Source of the DNA: Triglochin maritima
Lineage: Eukaryota > Streptophyta > Magnoliopsida > Alismatales > Juncaginaceae
Assembly: GCA_963682175.1 (NCBI GenBank)
Contig: OY821771.1
Span: forward strand, 40,444,201-40,508,200
Reading direction: 5' to 3'
Length of the DNA stretch: 64,000 nt
The notes beneath the pieces were generated by a model, which made no database searches, was not told the DNA's origin, and saw nothing but the letters and a program-made list of their open reading frames with translations. Of this stretch, positions 36,327-48,537 are shown piece after piece. Positions within the stretch are counted from its first letter, which is position 1; each line of letters starts with the position of its first letter. A program made the position numbers and the translations under genes.

Positions 36327-37464
36327 TATATCATAACACATCTGTCGCTAAAAAAACATCTACAATAAATGGAATCATTAACACGAACTTCACTCATAGC
36401 ACAAAACTTGAATGCACTGCAGCACACCCATCATTGCCCATTACAAAATTGATAAAAAATTAGACTACACAATCATTTGACGGCAGTCTCATAAAAAATA
36501 TACATTAACACCTCTAACAAGTCACCCACGGATAACATGATAACTACCCACACCCAGACCAACAATTAACACAACAAAAAGACAACCAAAACTTCCGCAA
36601 CTCCAACCAAGCAAAACCCATAAGCATAAACACATAAACACTCACCCTGCTTTGCCCATTGCAAAATACTAGACCATGACACCATCAAAAAAGATGTATT
36701 ACACCCACATTGTACCACACAAACATAGGCCAAAAATATTATACACTAAACGAAGTATATTACCCAAACCTGTATAAATGATGCTCCGTAGGAGGACTTA
36801 ATCACTCCCTTAAAACCAATTGACGCTAGTAAGGGGACCATCCAGACTTATAAGCCACCACGCCCCATGCATTCGCGGCGCATCCGGGAGACCAACAGTC
36901 CACCGAAGAATTGACTGGGGAACCCACCCCAACATAATACCCAAGCATGTTCGTTAAACTTCTCTATGAACACATGTAAGACTTGTCAATCGTGTCATGT
37001 TCGTGTACTATCATGTCAGACAGTTCTCTAATCGTGTCAAGATTTTGTGTTATTGTTTAACACAATTTAAACAAGATTCATCATGTTTAGATTAAAAAAT
37101 AGTTAAGTAACATGTTATATTGATATTTTTCTTTCTAAATAACATATTAATTGATATTATGAAAAAAATGATTACCTAACAAAATATGTTATTTGTGTCA
37201 GTTATGTGTAAAAAAATAACATATCGTGTAATCGTGTCAAATAGTGTATCAATTATTTTATGTTTTATATCTTCACAATTCATCATAATAAAGCATTTAA
37301 ACATTTTTTTTGTAATGTTGTGTCTAAATCGTGTCACCCAATAATGTCGTGTAATCGTGTCGTGTCAGACGCAAAAAATAAAATAAAATTGGACTGTGGA
37401 TTTGTAACCACTAGGTCTCAGGGATTCAAAAGACTAATTTGAAATTTCAAATCAAAACTGAATT
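36327..37464. other. Intergenic, with CGTGTC-rich stretch
   Basis: 36960-37370 is rich in TCGTGTC/ATGTC motifs (for example AATCGTGTCGTGTCAGACGC at about 37352), a texture often seen in degenerate transposon termini. I found no TSD. No gene recognised. Confidence 0.35.
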
Positions 37465-37469
37465 GAAAG

Positions 37470-39025
37470 TGTTGGCTTTTTTGCCTTAATCTATGTTTTG
37501 ATGATTTGATCAACCAAATCTTAATTATGATCATGTAGAGTAGCATACATATTGCATTGCATATATATTGCTTTGTGCTAACCTTTACAGGTGATCAAAA
37601 CTCAAGGAAGAAAGGAAAATCAAGTCAAGACATGTAATCAATCTTTTTTGAAGACATGTATTTTGTATTTTCTTTGAGTCTTATGAACTTGTGTAAATTG
37701 AGCATACTTGAGCTAAAATCAACTTAAACACACACTAGGTTCCTTATAGAAGTCACACACGAAATTTCACATTATTTGGACTTCAATAGATCACCCAAAC
37801 TTAGACCGGAAAACACCAAACTTAAACCCTAACAGTCTGCCCACACTCAGTCGACCGTAACAGGCCGTTCGGTCGACCGAGTGATCAATCATCCTGTTTG
37901 TGTTTTCACTGCCTGGTTTCGGTCGACCGTGCATACACTTTCGATCGACCGTATGAACTTATTTTCCTACCGTTAGCTTTGTCGTATATACCCAACAATC
38001 GTATTCGTATTAAACCAAATATACCCCAAATACATTTCATGTATCGGTCGACCGAGGACCTTGATCGGTCGACCGAATATCCATCTCTTGACAAACCCAA
38101 ACCTCCTGTTGAAAATCGATCGACAGCTAGACCTTATTTTGGTCGACCGAATAGATCATTGTTTGTCAACCCCAAAGTGCCTGGTACAAATCAGTCGACC
38201 GATCCTTTTTCGGAGTTCGACCGATAACTTAAGTGTACCTAAGTCGTAGCGTTGGGCGGTCGACCGTTACCTAACCGGTCGACCGAACTGAGTTCAAAAC
38301 TGTCAAACGGTCGACCGTTCAGCCCGATCTGGTCGACCGAATTAACTCAGAATTGGGTCCTGTGAGTTTCTGTTTTGTGTATCCTACACCAACACTCACC
38401 CAATCAACCCCAACAGATCTATTCTCTCTAATGCCTATATAAAGAGTTGTAAAACACATTTTAACACAACTCTCCCACACATACTTGTCCAATACATTAG
38501 AGAGAAACTCCCAAGCTCAAATTTCCCTAATCTCACACTCTAAGCCTAAATTCCACACCTTTGATCATATCCAAATCATACTCAAAGTGTGCTCAATATT
38601 TAGAGAGTGTTGTCCCACTCATTTGCTGTGCAAAGGAAGCAATGAGTCTTGGTGAAAGCCCAAGACAACTAGTATAGACTTCGGTGAGAGCCCGAAGTGA
38701 TCATCTTGGATTGTGAGAGGAGGAGCCAAGCTCGGCGAGGGTTGTTCGCGAGCTTGAGGACTTATAAATGCGTTCTCTCCCGGCCCGGAACGGGGAGTGG
38801 TTAGTGAAGTCATGAACGGAGCTCGGTGATCCGAGTTGAGCTTGCAAGAGAGGACGTAGGCGGTGACCGAACCTCTATAAAAATCCACTGTATTCTTCTA
38901 TGTGGTTTGCATTATTTCTTTCTCTACTTTTGTTTGTTTATTCCGCTGCGCATGTCCATTGCTTAATCAAGTAGAGAATTAAGTATTAGCCTTAATTGTG
39001 GACCTATAACCCACACGATCTAACA
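37470..39025 (+). mobile_element. Solo LTR, probably copia, 5-bp TSD
   Basis: The 1556-bp sequence begins TGTTGGC, ends GATCTAACA and is flanked by GAAAG at 37465-37469 and 39026-39030. It has a TATA box (TATATAAAG, 38436-38444) in plus orientation and an R/U5-like tail ending with GACCGAACCTCTATAAAAAT near 38868. No internal domain or second LTR lies nearby, as expected after LTR-LTR recombination. About 14 copies of GGTCGACC-like palindromes lie at 37850-38340. Copia is suggested by the tail style only. Confidence 0.85.
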
Positions 39026-39030
39026 GAAAG

Positions 39031-39406
39031 CACATGGGGTAGCGAGTTGTCGGAAAAGTCTTGTCAATGACAAATTTTATTCAAACACCAAAAAAAAACT
39101 TTTGGACAAAAATTCGGGTGAGGGATTTACTTGTGTGACTTGTCGTACAGGGGTTGTGTGGAATATGGGTGGGCGTCCTGGGACCCTTTTTTACATATTG
39201 GGTTATATAGTTCTTTCGCTTTAAGATTGCTTGCATGTATTTACTCGGCTTTATAATTGCTTTGGTACACTTGTAATTAGTAATCTTGGCTGATTAAAAT
39301 ACCTGTTACTAAATTCTATACAATAGCAAGCTTGATTTGCAAGAACATGAACCAAACATAGCCAAAGAAATGGCAAAACAGAAATTCTGAATTAATTTCT
39401 GGGTGA
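39031..39406. other. Intergenic
   Basis: Short AT-rich stretch between the solo LTR and the large MULE; nothing recognised. Confidence 0.5.
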
Positions 39407-39605
39407 TTGTAGAAAAGAAAATGTTTAGTAGACGTGCGCGTCACGGACGCGACTGACGTGGCGGAGAACTTTTGTCCATTCAGCATCCAGTCAGCATCTA
39501 CACTGAGCTTCTCAGAGCAATGATGTCTTTCTTATTTGTCTTCCCGATGCATTAAATGCGTATCTACGGAGATACCACCTTTTTCTTTTGGCGCTCAACG
39601 GAGAT

Positions 39606-41019
39606 TGTTGAACGTTTTATTTAAAACCGCAAGTGCACGGCCGCGATGAAGCGGTGGCAAGTACGGGTCGTCCTCAGGGGGGTGAGTAGCCTCTTGCTTG
39701 TACGAAATCAAGTGGCAAAAATAGGAGGAAGAAAGTTGTTTATGCTAATCTAGACTACGCTACACTAAGAAGTATGGAATGCGAACGAAACAAACAAACG
39801 ATGGAATAACAACTAAACTAAGAACAAAGGAAGAATGCTGGAATACAGAAATGGGAAAACCCCTAAGGGGTGGAGTGAGTGCACACATGCAAAGAGGTGG
39901 GTGTAAAATACATTCTCTAAGCACATGAAGGTGGTGTTTATCAAGCATAGGAAGTGTCTAAATGTTATGGCAAAACCTATCAATCTATTCACCAACTTAG
40001 TTGATTAACATTTACATGTGCAAGGTGTTTATTTCAGAACCTAAACAAACATGAGAGGTGTCTAATCATTTTGGCAAAACTCATCAAGTTGTAAATTCTA
40101 TCCTAAACAAGCAAGCATACATTCATGTTTAATCAACACATTGAAATTAAAGCATTCATCCCATTCTCTAATGCATGTATGTACATCTACTCCACCCCCC
40201 AAAGGGGATGGAACTACTCACTAAACATTACACTAATTATTAAACTATGGAAAGAAAGCATATTAAAACTAAGCTAGAATTAAAAGATGATTAAACTAAA
40301 ACATGCACAAACAATAAAAGAAGCATAAAACAAACAATGAAACAAACATAAAACTTTATTGATAAAATGACTCACATTAAAAGTAGCATCCTCCTACTTT
40401 AGTGTGTGCTTCGAGGCCTCACTTCTAGTAGGAAGAATAGCCACTTAAAATATGGAGTGATTACAATGGAAGGTGAAGAGTTTTATTTATAGCCATGGAA
40501 AAAGGCAAACCGGGACAATCCCCCGATGTGGGACTAAACAGATACCAAAAATAGCCTAAACATCCTCTAATACATGTGCTGGAGAAATTTGAGCGGATTT
40601 GGGCCAAAATGGACCGCCAATTAGCGGTCTTGGACCGCCAATTAGCGGTCTATATGGTTCAGATCCTGCTCATTTTTGTTTTGGGCTTTTCTTTCTGGTA
40701 TTGTTGGTCTTTGATGCGGTTACTTGACTTGTTGGAGCTCCGACCCGAATCGAATTGGTAAAATACTCCCCATGATGGTGTGGAGTATTCTGTTTTGCTC
40801 TTAGGTCCTTCTGTCTTGCAATCAGGTCCTTCTCCCTTGCATCTTGGTCCCCAGATCTCACAATCCAGTCCTTTTTCCCAGCTTTTGGGTCCTTTTATGT
40901 TTCATCTCTTCAAACCTATTTATTCCTGAAAACTAAACATAAAACTCGTGACATAGCATTGTTTATGTGAAAGATAATGAATATAAGATACAAATATGAG
41001 CATGAAATGATGTCAATCA
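39606..41019 (-). repeat. Gypsy-type 3' LTR
   Basis: Begins TGTTGAACG and ends GTCAATCA on the plus strand. It lies next to the polypurine tract, hence the 3' LTR of the minus-strand element. Contains a pair of GACCGCCAATTAGCGGTC palindromes near 40610-40650. Confidence 0.94.
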
Positions 41020-41037
41020 AATACCCCCACACCTAAC
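41020..41037 (-). other. Gypsy-type polypurine tract
   Basis: Minus-strand GTTAGGTGTGGGGGTATT abuts the 3' LTR. Confidence 0.82.
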
Positions 41038-42597
41038 TTTTGTCAGTCCCGAGCAAAACAAAGAAAGAGAAAAGCATGCGAAAAACAAGAAATCCTAACT
41101 CACTTTCGTAGGAATCACGGTTGCACTTAGCACGTGCAACAAACCGTTAAACCTCCCTGTTGCCAAGGAGGAGGAGTGTTGTCTCCTGAGGGGTTTCAGC
41201 GGATATACCCACAAAATCCGAACAAGATGCATTAATCAATCTAGCTACACGACTCGTTGGACTTATTTTGTCGATCATGGGACGTGGTAATACTACGAGT
41301 CGACTCTATATATGTAATCCGTCCACACACCGAGCCTAATGAGTTATTCGTGAAAGTTAGTCAAGGACTTAAGTGAAAGACATGAGCAACCTTAACTTCT
41401 GAATGTGATACAATGTGTAAAGTCCATTTTGGTTCTTATTTGACTCTTTTTTTTCTTTTTTTTTCTTTTTTTTTCTTTGGAGCATTTTATTGGTTGGTGT
41501 TTGATTCTCCCAGGGTCAGGTTTCGTGCATCGTTGCCTATGAGGACTTACACTATCACGTACACCTTCCCCCAAATCTCCACATAGGGCGATCCCTACCA
41601 CCCGTGTAATGGGAGTTCGGTCGGTGCATCCCAAGTCAGATGACTCGAAAGCACCAGGCACAAAGGCCCCTCAGACCTACTTTCCCGAGTGATAGGAGCC
41701 GTGCGAGAAGATGGAACACCACTTATTTATATATCTACATGGGAACCAAAACCCCTACACTTAAGTTTCACAAAAAGAGATTAAGGGCCCTTGACTACGA
41801 CAAACTTCCTTATACTAACAGACACGAATTATTTGACTCACTAGGTTCAGGGTGGACTTCTTTAAATGTTTGAGTGCTGAAACCCTATGATTACACGCCC
41901 CCCGAGGGAAAACTGGGGTGCATACTAACGACTCGATAAGACCTAAAACCAGTAAACTAGAAATCCTAATGCATCAAGTTCAAGACAATTTTGGGAGCTT
42001 TCTTTTTACTTTGCCTCTCAACAGTTTTGCACATGCTAAACACACGCAAAACCCACAAAAATATTTTCTTTCGCAAACACATGAAGATTTTGAAAGAAAT
42101 GTGAAAATTTTAAAGCACTCGGCAAGCAAAAGAAGACAAGTCACCCAAGGATCATGGCAAGCAGATATATCAATGTTAAATGCGGCACACTAACATGACC
42201 CTAGCAGTACAAACAAAAGAAAATAAAACCAAAGGAAAAAGACTCGACTATGTACACACGTAAAACACCCCCCACACCTACTTCATGCATTGTCCTCAAT
42301 GAATGTGAACAAGATACTACATGGATACATGCATGAAAAATGAAAGATCTCACCAACATGAAGTACAAAGGGACGTTCAGGGTCATGTTGATGGACACAA
42401 ACCAAAATTCCCTCAAAACCTGTGAGAAGCTGAAGAAGGGAGATAAATTCGTGAAGAGATTGGGCTCAAGTACACAAGGGTTGGGGCCCACAACAATCGA
42501 TGCTCACTGAAGGAGTCTTTTATTACACACTTTTTTTTTCTTTTTTTTCTTTTTTTAAGATATATACATCAACCAAGATATTCTCATAATCATTTGG
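41038..42597 (-). other. Gypsy-type internal region without RT or integrase
   Basis: About 1.56 kb where an autonomous element would carry the rest of pol. It has CTTTTTTTTCTTTTTTTTTC runs at about 41450-41480 and 42530-42556 and no recognisable enzyme motif on either strand. Short frames are not supported. Confidence 0.7.
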
Positions 42598-44655
42598 TCA
42601 AGGAACATCAAATGAGAACATCAAGTCAGGAGGACCAGAGACTTGCCGAGATGGGCAAACTCCACTGGTACTCTGAGCTGTCATGAGGGGTGACAGGTCA
42701 AAGCTGAAAGGCTCGAACCCCTCATGATATTGGTTGGGTGTGGGCAACAAAGAATGAAGTTGTGTTGCCTCACTAGGGTTTAATTGCTCATCGAAGAAAA
42801 CCCTCCAACCAATAGGCGGGTGTATCGGAATGAGTTCCTCAGGCTCATTCGATGGATGCAGTAGACCTGCATCGCGAAGAATGGGGCTTCTCCCCAAGTC
42901 ATCCAACAAGGACCTCCCACCATCATTTAGATCATCAAGCATAAGCTCGGTCATAGGTGGGTCCTTGTTGGAGTCAATATGAAGCTCAAATGACTCAATG
43001 GCCATGGGACATGAGGTAGAGACACCTTCTGGTATAGGCATATGATGAGGTGTCTCACTCTTACTAGTACTCTCAACTGAATCATGCAACCAACACTCCC
43101 TTTGGACATTCATGTTCGAGGCCAGCTCACTCTGTTGCATTGCGAAGATAGGCAATGAGTTTTCGCTGGGCCCACGAACATTCTCAACGGGTTGCATTGG
43201 GGTTAGGGGTGTTCGTTGATTTTGTGGTGCTTTCTCCAGTTGGCGGATGAGATTTAGATTTAAAGGTTCATCCATGGGTTCCTGTTGCTTACCAGAGTTG
43301 AACACATGAAACTCGGCACTCATGTTACCGAATGAGAGCTTCATGAGACTATTTCTACAATTAATCAAGGCATTGGAGGTTGCCAGAAATAGTCTACCCA
43401 AAATCAAAGGTATTTGAGAGTGGGTGTTCGCAACAGGATTGGTATCGAGGACAACAAAATCGACTGGAAATATAAAATCACCAACTTTGATAAGCACGTC
43501 CTCGATAATCCCCATGGGAATACGAATGGATCCATCGGCCAGTTGGAGGATGATCTTAGTTGGTTTCAATTCTCCCAAGTTCAACTGTTGATAAACAGAG
43601 AATGGGAGGAGGTTGACCGCTGATCCTAAATCAAGCAAAACATTGCTCAATCTAGTGTCCCCTATCGTACACTGAATAGTAGGACACCCAGGGTCCTTGT
43701 ATTTTGTGTAGGTAGGATTTGACAAAAGTGAGCTGATATTTGCAGCCAAGAATGCTTTCTTAGGAACATTGGTCTTCCTCTTGGTTGTGCAGAGATCCTT
43801 CAACACTTTGGCATATTGAGGTATTTGTTGGATGACATCCAACAAGGGGATGTTAACCTTTACTTGCTTAAACACCTCTACTATCTTGTCCATGTTGTCA
43901 CTCTGCTTTTTGTTTAACCTACTTGGATAGGGAGCTTTTGGCAGGTAGGTTTTCTGTTGTGCATGAGAAGAAAGCTTTGGTGTATTACCCTCACCCTCAG
44001 CTTCTTCATCACCACCATTCCCACTAGGGGGCTGCATAGATGGTGGTGGGTGTGGCAAGGAAATGTGATTGCCAACCTGTTTTCCATTCCTTAAGGTCAC
44101 AATGGAATTGACATGGTGAACAGGTTCCTCCACGTGGTTCACTTGCCTCCCCCGAGGTACCACATTCTCATTTTGCATTTGTTGTTATTGGTACATGCGG
44201 GGGTTAGCCTCAGGCTGGCTAGGAAAAGACCCTCTCTCTCTTTCATGTACAGACTGAGCCAATTGGCCCATCTGAAGCTCTAGAGATTTGATGGTCTGCT
44301 GATTTGAAGTGAGAACTTGACTCGTGGTTGACATAAAATTTTTCATTGAGTTTTCAAGTCCACGAGTCAAGGTCTCAAACGAATTGAATCGGGTTTCCAT
44401 ATTATTGGAATTTGGGAAACCCGATTGATTGGTGGTTTGCGCTTGGGGTGGCTGATAGGAATGCACATGCATGGGAGGTTGGTGTGATTGGTAAGGTGGT
44501 CTAGAGGAGTTTGGAGGACCACCCGGGGTATTAGTTTGGTTCCATGAAAAATTGGGTGGTCCTCCATCCAGGATTATAAGATGATGAGTATGGGTCATTC
44601 CTGGCTCTATCATAGACGGCGTTGACACGCTCCATCTCAGGAGGAATGGACTCAC
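42598..44655 (-). pseudogene. Gypsy-type aspartic protease and late gag region
   Basis: One frame on the minus strand, interrupted by a TAA at 44187-44185, then open for 526 codons to 42598. It contains a Pro/Gln-rich gag tail (44185-44655) with ELQMGQLAQSVHERERG, then NIPLLDVIQQIPQYAKVLKD and the retropepsin region with VLLDLGSAVNLLPFSVY, where the usual DxGA/DLGS active-site motif reads DLGS, followed by ADGSIRIPMGIIEDVLIKV and PLILGRLFLATS. These are hallmarks of Athila/Ogre-type gag-pol. The frame ends where RT would begin. A frameshift near 44555-44580 separates it from the gag frame upstream. Confidence 0.88.
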
Positions 44656-45556
44656 ACTCGCTTTCTACATGACCTATCCTAATACATGAATGACAGGGAA
44701 CTGGACCAGATGTAGACATGTGAGGTGCACTTTGTTGGTTTTGGAGCTCAATCGAATCCATACGGCGCATTAAGGCCGTCATGCGTGCCTCGGTGGCCGT
44801 AGTGGTATCGATAGCAAATGCGGTACCCGATCTAGTCGAGTTTGCATTCGCGATCCTCGCTCCTATACTAGATGATGCAGGTGGTTCCCTCACACTCTCC
44901 CACTACATGGTTTTCTCAGCGAGGTCTTCTAGGAAGGCTCATGCCTCCCTTTCATCCTTTCCCAAGAACTCTCCTTGACACATGGACTCAAGGAGCGTTC
45001 TGGACGGGATGTGAAGACCCTCATACACAATCTGACAAAGACGCTACAACTCAATGCCATGGTGAGGGCACGAGGATAGTAGCTCTTTGAACCTCTCAAG
45101 ATATGCATGAAATGGTTCAGTCTCATGTTGATAGAACGAATTGATTTCGTTCCTCAATTTTTGAGTCCGATGATTAGGAAAGTACTTCTTGAGGAATGCA
45201 GATTGAAACTCATCCCAAGTCCTAAAGGAATTTGCCTGGTTGCTGTACAACCACTTCTTGGCGTCATCCTTTAGTGCAAAAGGAACGAGCCTAAGATGGA
45301 TGGAGTCTGTGCTAAGTTGTTGCAACTTGAACATAGCACAGACCTCCTCAAATTCCCTGAGAAAGATATAGGGGTCACCTTTCCCAGTGAAATGAGGGAG
45401 CATGGAAATGAATTGAGGCTTAACCTCAAAATGGTTCCCACTAGCCTCTGGTAATACGATGCATGAGGGTAGAGCGGTACGGCTCGGGTAGCATCGATCA
45501 CGAAGAGGTATGGGAACGACAACTGGAAGAACAGGTCGAGCAGGCGGGTCCAGCAA
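44531..45556 (-). pseudogene. Gypsy-type gag, three nonsense codons
   Basis: The capsid-like retrotrans_gag domain reads in 45044-45556: MLPHFTGKGDPYIFLREFEE, DDAKKWLYS, WDEFQSAFLKKYFPNHRTQK and FHAYLERFKELLSSCPHHG. The same frame continues to 44531 through stops at 45046-45044 (TAG), 44941-44939 (TGA) and 44905-44903 (TAG). It includes a Cys/His motif CHSCIRIGHVESEC that looks like a zinc knuckle variant. N-terminal residues before 45556 continue in another frame to about 45657. It cannot give a full gag without readthrough. Confidence 0.88.
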
Positions 45557-46760
45557 CTACTCCTCCTCACGGAAATTAGCAGCCATTGAACCCGGACTGC
45601 GTGCGACACGAGAGGAGGAAGGTGTCGAGAAATCGATGACCGAAACCGGATTGACAACGCTCCTCGTCAAACGACCTCTCTCGTCTTGTGTCCACGAAAA
45701 CATGCACAAAGGTGCACACACAAACCACAACTCTTCTTTTCTTTTTTCTTTTTTTCAAACAAAGAATGTGCGTAGAGGAGAAGACGGGGGAACACAGGAG
45801 AGAAAGAATGACTCAGGAGAGAAGGGAAGAAGTCCTTATGCTACGGCGGATGGGTACAGGTAGAAGCACACAAGCAAACAAGGCTCAAGCAATCCTAAGG
45901 TCGCTATAGGTCCTTACAGCTAGACGACGCCTAACTGCGAGGTCACACGGCCTCAACACGCCTCACCTCCCTACAACGAGGACCACAAAGCCCAGCAAGT
46001 GAGCCAAGATCCGGGGATCTCGTCTCTCCTACTATCGACAAAGTGGGCAACGCCGATCAGGTCATGACGGTCGGGACCGGATCACTCTCCTAATGCGCCC
46101 GAAATCCTTAGGGCAATGTCTACTTGATTTTAAAATTAGGCTCTTAATTAGTGTGGTTTTTGGGGTGAAGGAAAGGGTGATGAAATCCCCCACCTTATCT
46201 TTTATGGGACAACCCCTCCTTAGCAGCGTTTTGGAGTCCTAATCTAGCAATCAACTCTCCAAACAAACGCTCAACTCACACTTGTTGCAATGCACTTCCT
46301 ACTAACTAATGCATGTCATACGAAATGCATGAATGAGAGTAGAAGGTGCGTACCTCACGCCAGCACTCAGCAACTGAAAATAAAGCTAAAATAAAAGACA
46401 ATCTAAATGCTTAAGTCACATACATGATGCATGACCTAAACAAAAAGAATGCCTAATCTTTTGCTTTGAGTTTTAGGGTCCAAGTTGCTTAAGGGAGGTT
46501 TGATTATTGATCTGGGAACAAACTATAAGTCAAAACATGCCAAATTAAGTCCCAGACCACTATATCAGATAAAGTAAACAGACCAAAGAAATAAGAGAGC
46601 GAGTTGAGCTTACCAGACCGCCAATTGGCGGTCTACAGTGCCCAGCTTGCTTCAAAACTTCTCCAGATGTTCCTCCTACCGACTCAAAGTCTCCTGAAAC
46701 AAAGAAAAACTACAAAACAAAAATTAAATCTACTCGAATCGTCCAAACAAGAGTCTGGAC

Positions 46761-46784
46761 TGGCACCTCCCGGCAACGGCGCCA
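46761..46784 (-). other. Gypsy-type primer-binding site (tRNA-Asp)
   Basis: Minus-strand TGGCGCCGTTGCCGGG lies six bases inside the 5' LTR and complements the 3' end of plant tRNA-Asp (...CGGCAACGGCGCCA). Confidence 0.9.
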
Positions 46785-46790
46785 AAAACT

Positions 46791-48204
46791 TGTTGAACGT
46801 TTTATTTAAAACCGCAAGTGCACGGCCGCGATGAAGCGGTGGCAAGTACGGGTCGTCCTCAGGGAGGTGAGTAGCCTCTTGCTTGTACGAAATCAAGTGT
46901 CAAAAATAGGAGGAAGAAAGTTGTTTATGCTAATCTAGACCACGCTACACTAAGAAGTATGGAATGCGAACGAAACAAACAAACGATGGAATAACAACTA
47001 AACTAAGAACAAAGGAAGAATGCTGGAATACAGAAATGGGAAAACCCCTAAGGGGTGGAGTGAGTGCACACATGCAAAGAGGTGGGTGTAAAATACATTC
47101 TCTAAGCACATGAAGGTGGTGTTTATCAAGCATAGGAAGTGTCTAAATGTTATGGCAAAACCTATCAATCTATTCACCAACTTAGTTGATTAACATTTAC
47201 ATATGCAAGGTGTTTATTTCAGAACCTAAACAAACATGAGAGGTGTCTAATCATTTTGGCAAAACTCATCAAGTTGTAAATTCTATCCTAAACAAGCAAG
47301 CATACATTCATGTTTAATCAACACATTGAAATTAAAGCATTCATCCCATTCTCTAATGCATGTATGTACATCTACTCCACCCCCCAAAGGGGATGGAACT
47401 ACTCACTAAACATTACACTAATTATTAAACTATGGAAAGAAAGCATATTAAAACTAAGCTAGAATTAAAAGACGATTAAACTAAAACATGCACAAACAAT
47501 AAAAGAAGCATAAAACAAACAATGAAACAAACATAAAACTTTATTGATAAAATGACTCACATTAAAAGTAGCATCCTCCTACTTTAGTGTGTGCTTCAAG
47601 GCCTCACTTCTAGTAGGAAGAATAACCACTTAAAATATGGAGTGATTACAATGGAAGGTGAAGAGTTCTATTTATAGCCATGGAAAAAGGCAAACCGGGA
47701 CAATCCCCCGATGTGGGACTAAACAGATACCAAAAATAGCCTAAACATCCTCTAATACATGTGTTGGAGAAATTTGAGCGGATTTGGGCCAAAATGGACC
47801 GCCAATTAACGGTCTTGGACCGCCAATTAGCGGTCTATATGGTTCAGATCCTGCTCATTTTTGTTTTGAGCTTTTCTTTCTGGTATTGTTGGTCTTTGAT
47901 GCGGTTACTTGACTTGTTGGAGCTCCGACCCGAATCGAATTGGTAAAATACTCCCCATGATGGTGTGGAGTATTATGTTTTGCTCTTAGGTCCTTTTGTC
48001 TTGCAATCAGGTCCTTCTCCCTTGCATCTTGGTCCCCAGATCTCACAATCCAGTCCTTTTTCCCAGCTTTTGGGTCCTTTTATGTTTCATATCTTCAAAC
48101 CTATTTATTCCTGAAAACTAAACATAAAACTCGTGACATAGCATTGTTTAGGTGAAAGATAATGGATATAAGATACAAATATGAGCATGAAATGATGTCA
48201 ATCA
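46791..48204 (-). repeat. Gypsy-type 5' LTR
   Basis: 1414 bp, nearly identical to 39606-41019. On the minus strand a TATA box CTATAAATAG lies at 47677-47668, placing the promoter about 530 bp into the LTR. Confidence 0.94.
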
Positions 48205-48537
48205 GAGATCCACTAAAGATCCCTTAACGTGTCACGTCACCTATTTTTTTACTCATTTTTCTTTTTTTTCCGGACAAGCGCATGACTTATTCCGGACACA
48301 GTTACTATGTAATCCTGATAGTTGGAACACTTATTCCGGACAAGCGTACTACTTACTCCGGAATGTTGCCTTTTTCTTTTATTTTCCCGATGCGTCTACA
48401 ATCGCATTTAATGCTCCTCAAATCAGCACGTCCTCCATTTCTTCTTTTTGGCGCTTCACGGAGATACAAAATGTTTTGGCTACCTTATTCGGATCCTATG
48501 AACCCTTTTTTTTTTCCTCCCTTTTTGCTGTACTGTA

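Larger units (their letters stand above)
39606..48204 (-). mobile_element. Non-autonomous Ty3/gypsy-type LTR retrotransposon
   Basis: The minus-strand element has 5-bp TSDs GAGAT (39601-39605 and 48205-48209) and two 1414-bp LTRs (39606-41019 and 46791-48204) that differ at about 16 positions by eye (about 1%). It has a tRNA-Asp primer-binding site and a G-rich polypurine tract. Internally it encodes only gag and an aspartic protease region, with no reverse transcriptase, RNase H or integrase. The gag/protease proteins resemble Athila/Ogre-like plant gypsy elements. It inserted into the large MULE and is the youngest datable event in the window. Confidence 0.93.

Noticed and set aside
38610..38880. 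Structured non-coding RNA suggested by GC-rich stem-like sequence
   Set aside because: The position fits the R/U5 part of the solo LTR, whose borders are fixed by a TSD.
39760..39995. ORFs of about 60 codons duplicated at 46945-47180 and 40576-40861 / 47761-48046
   Set aside because: They are identical pairs because they lie in the two LTRs of one retrotransposon, and have no protein features.
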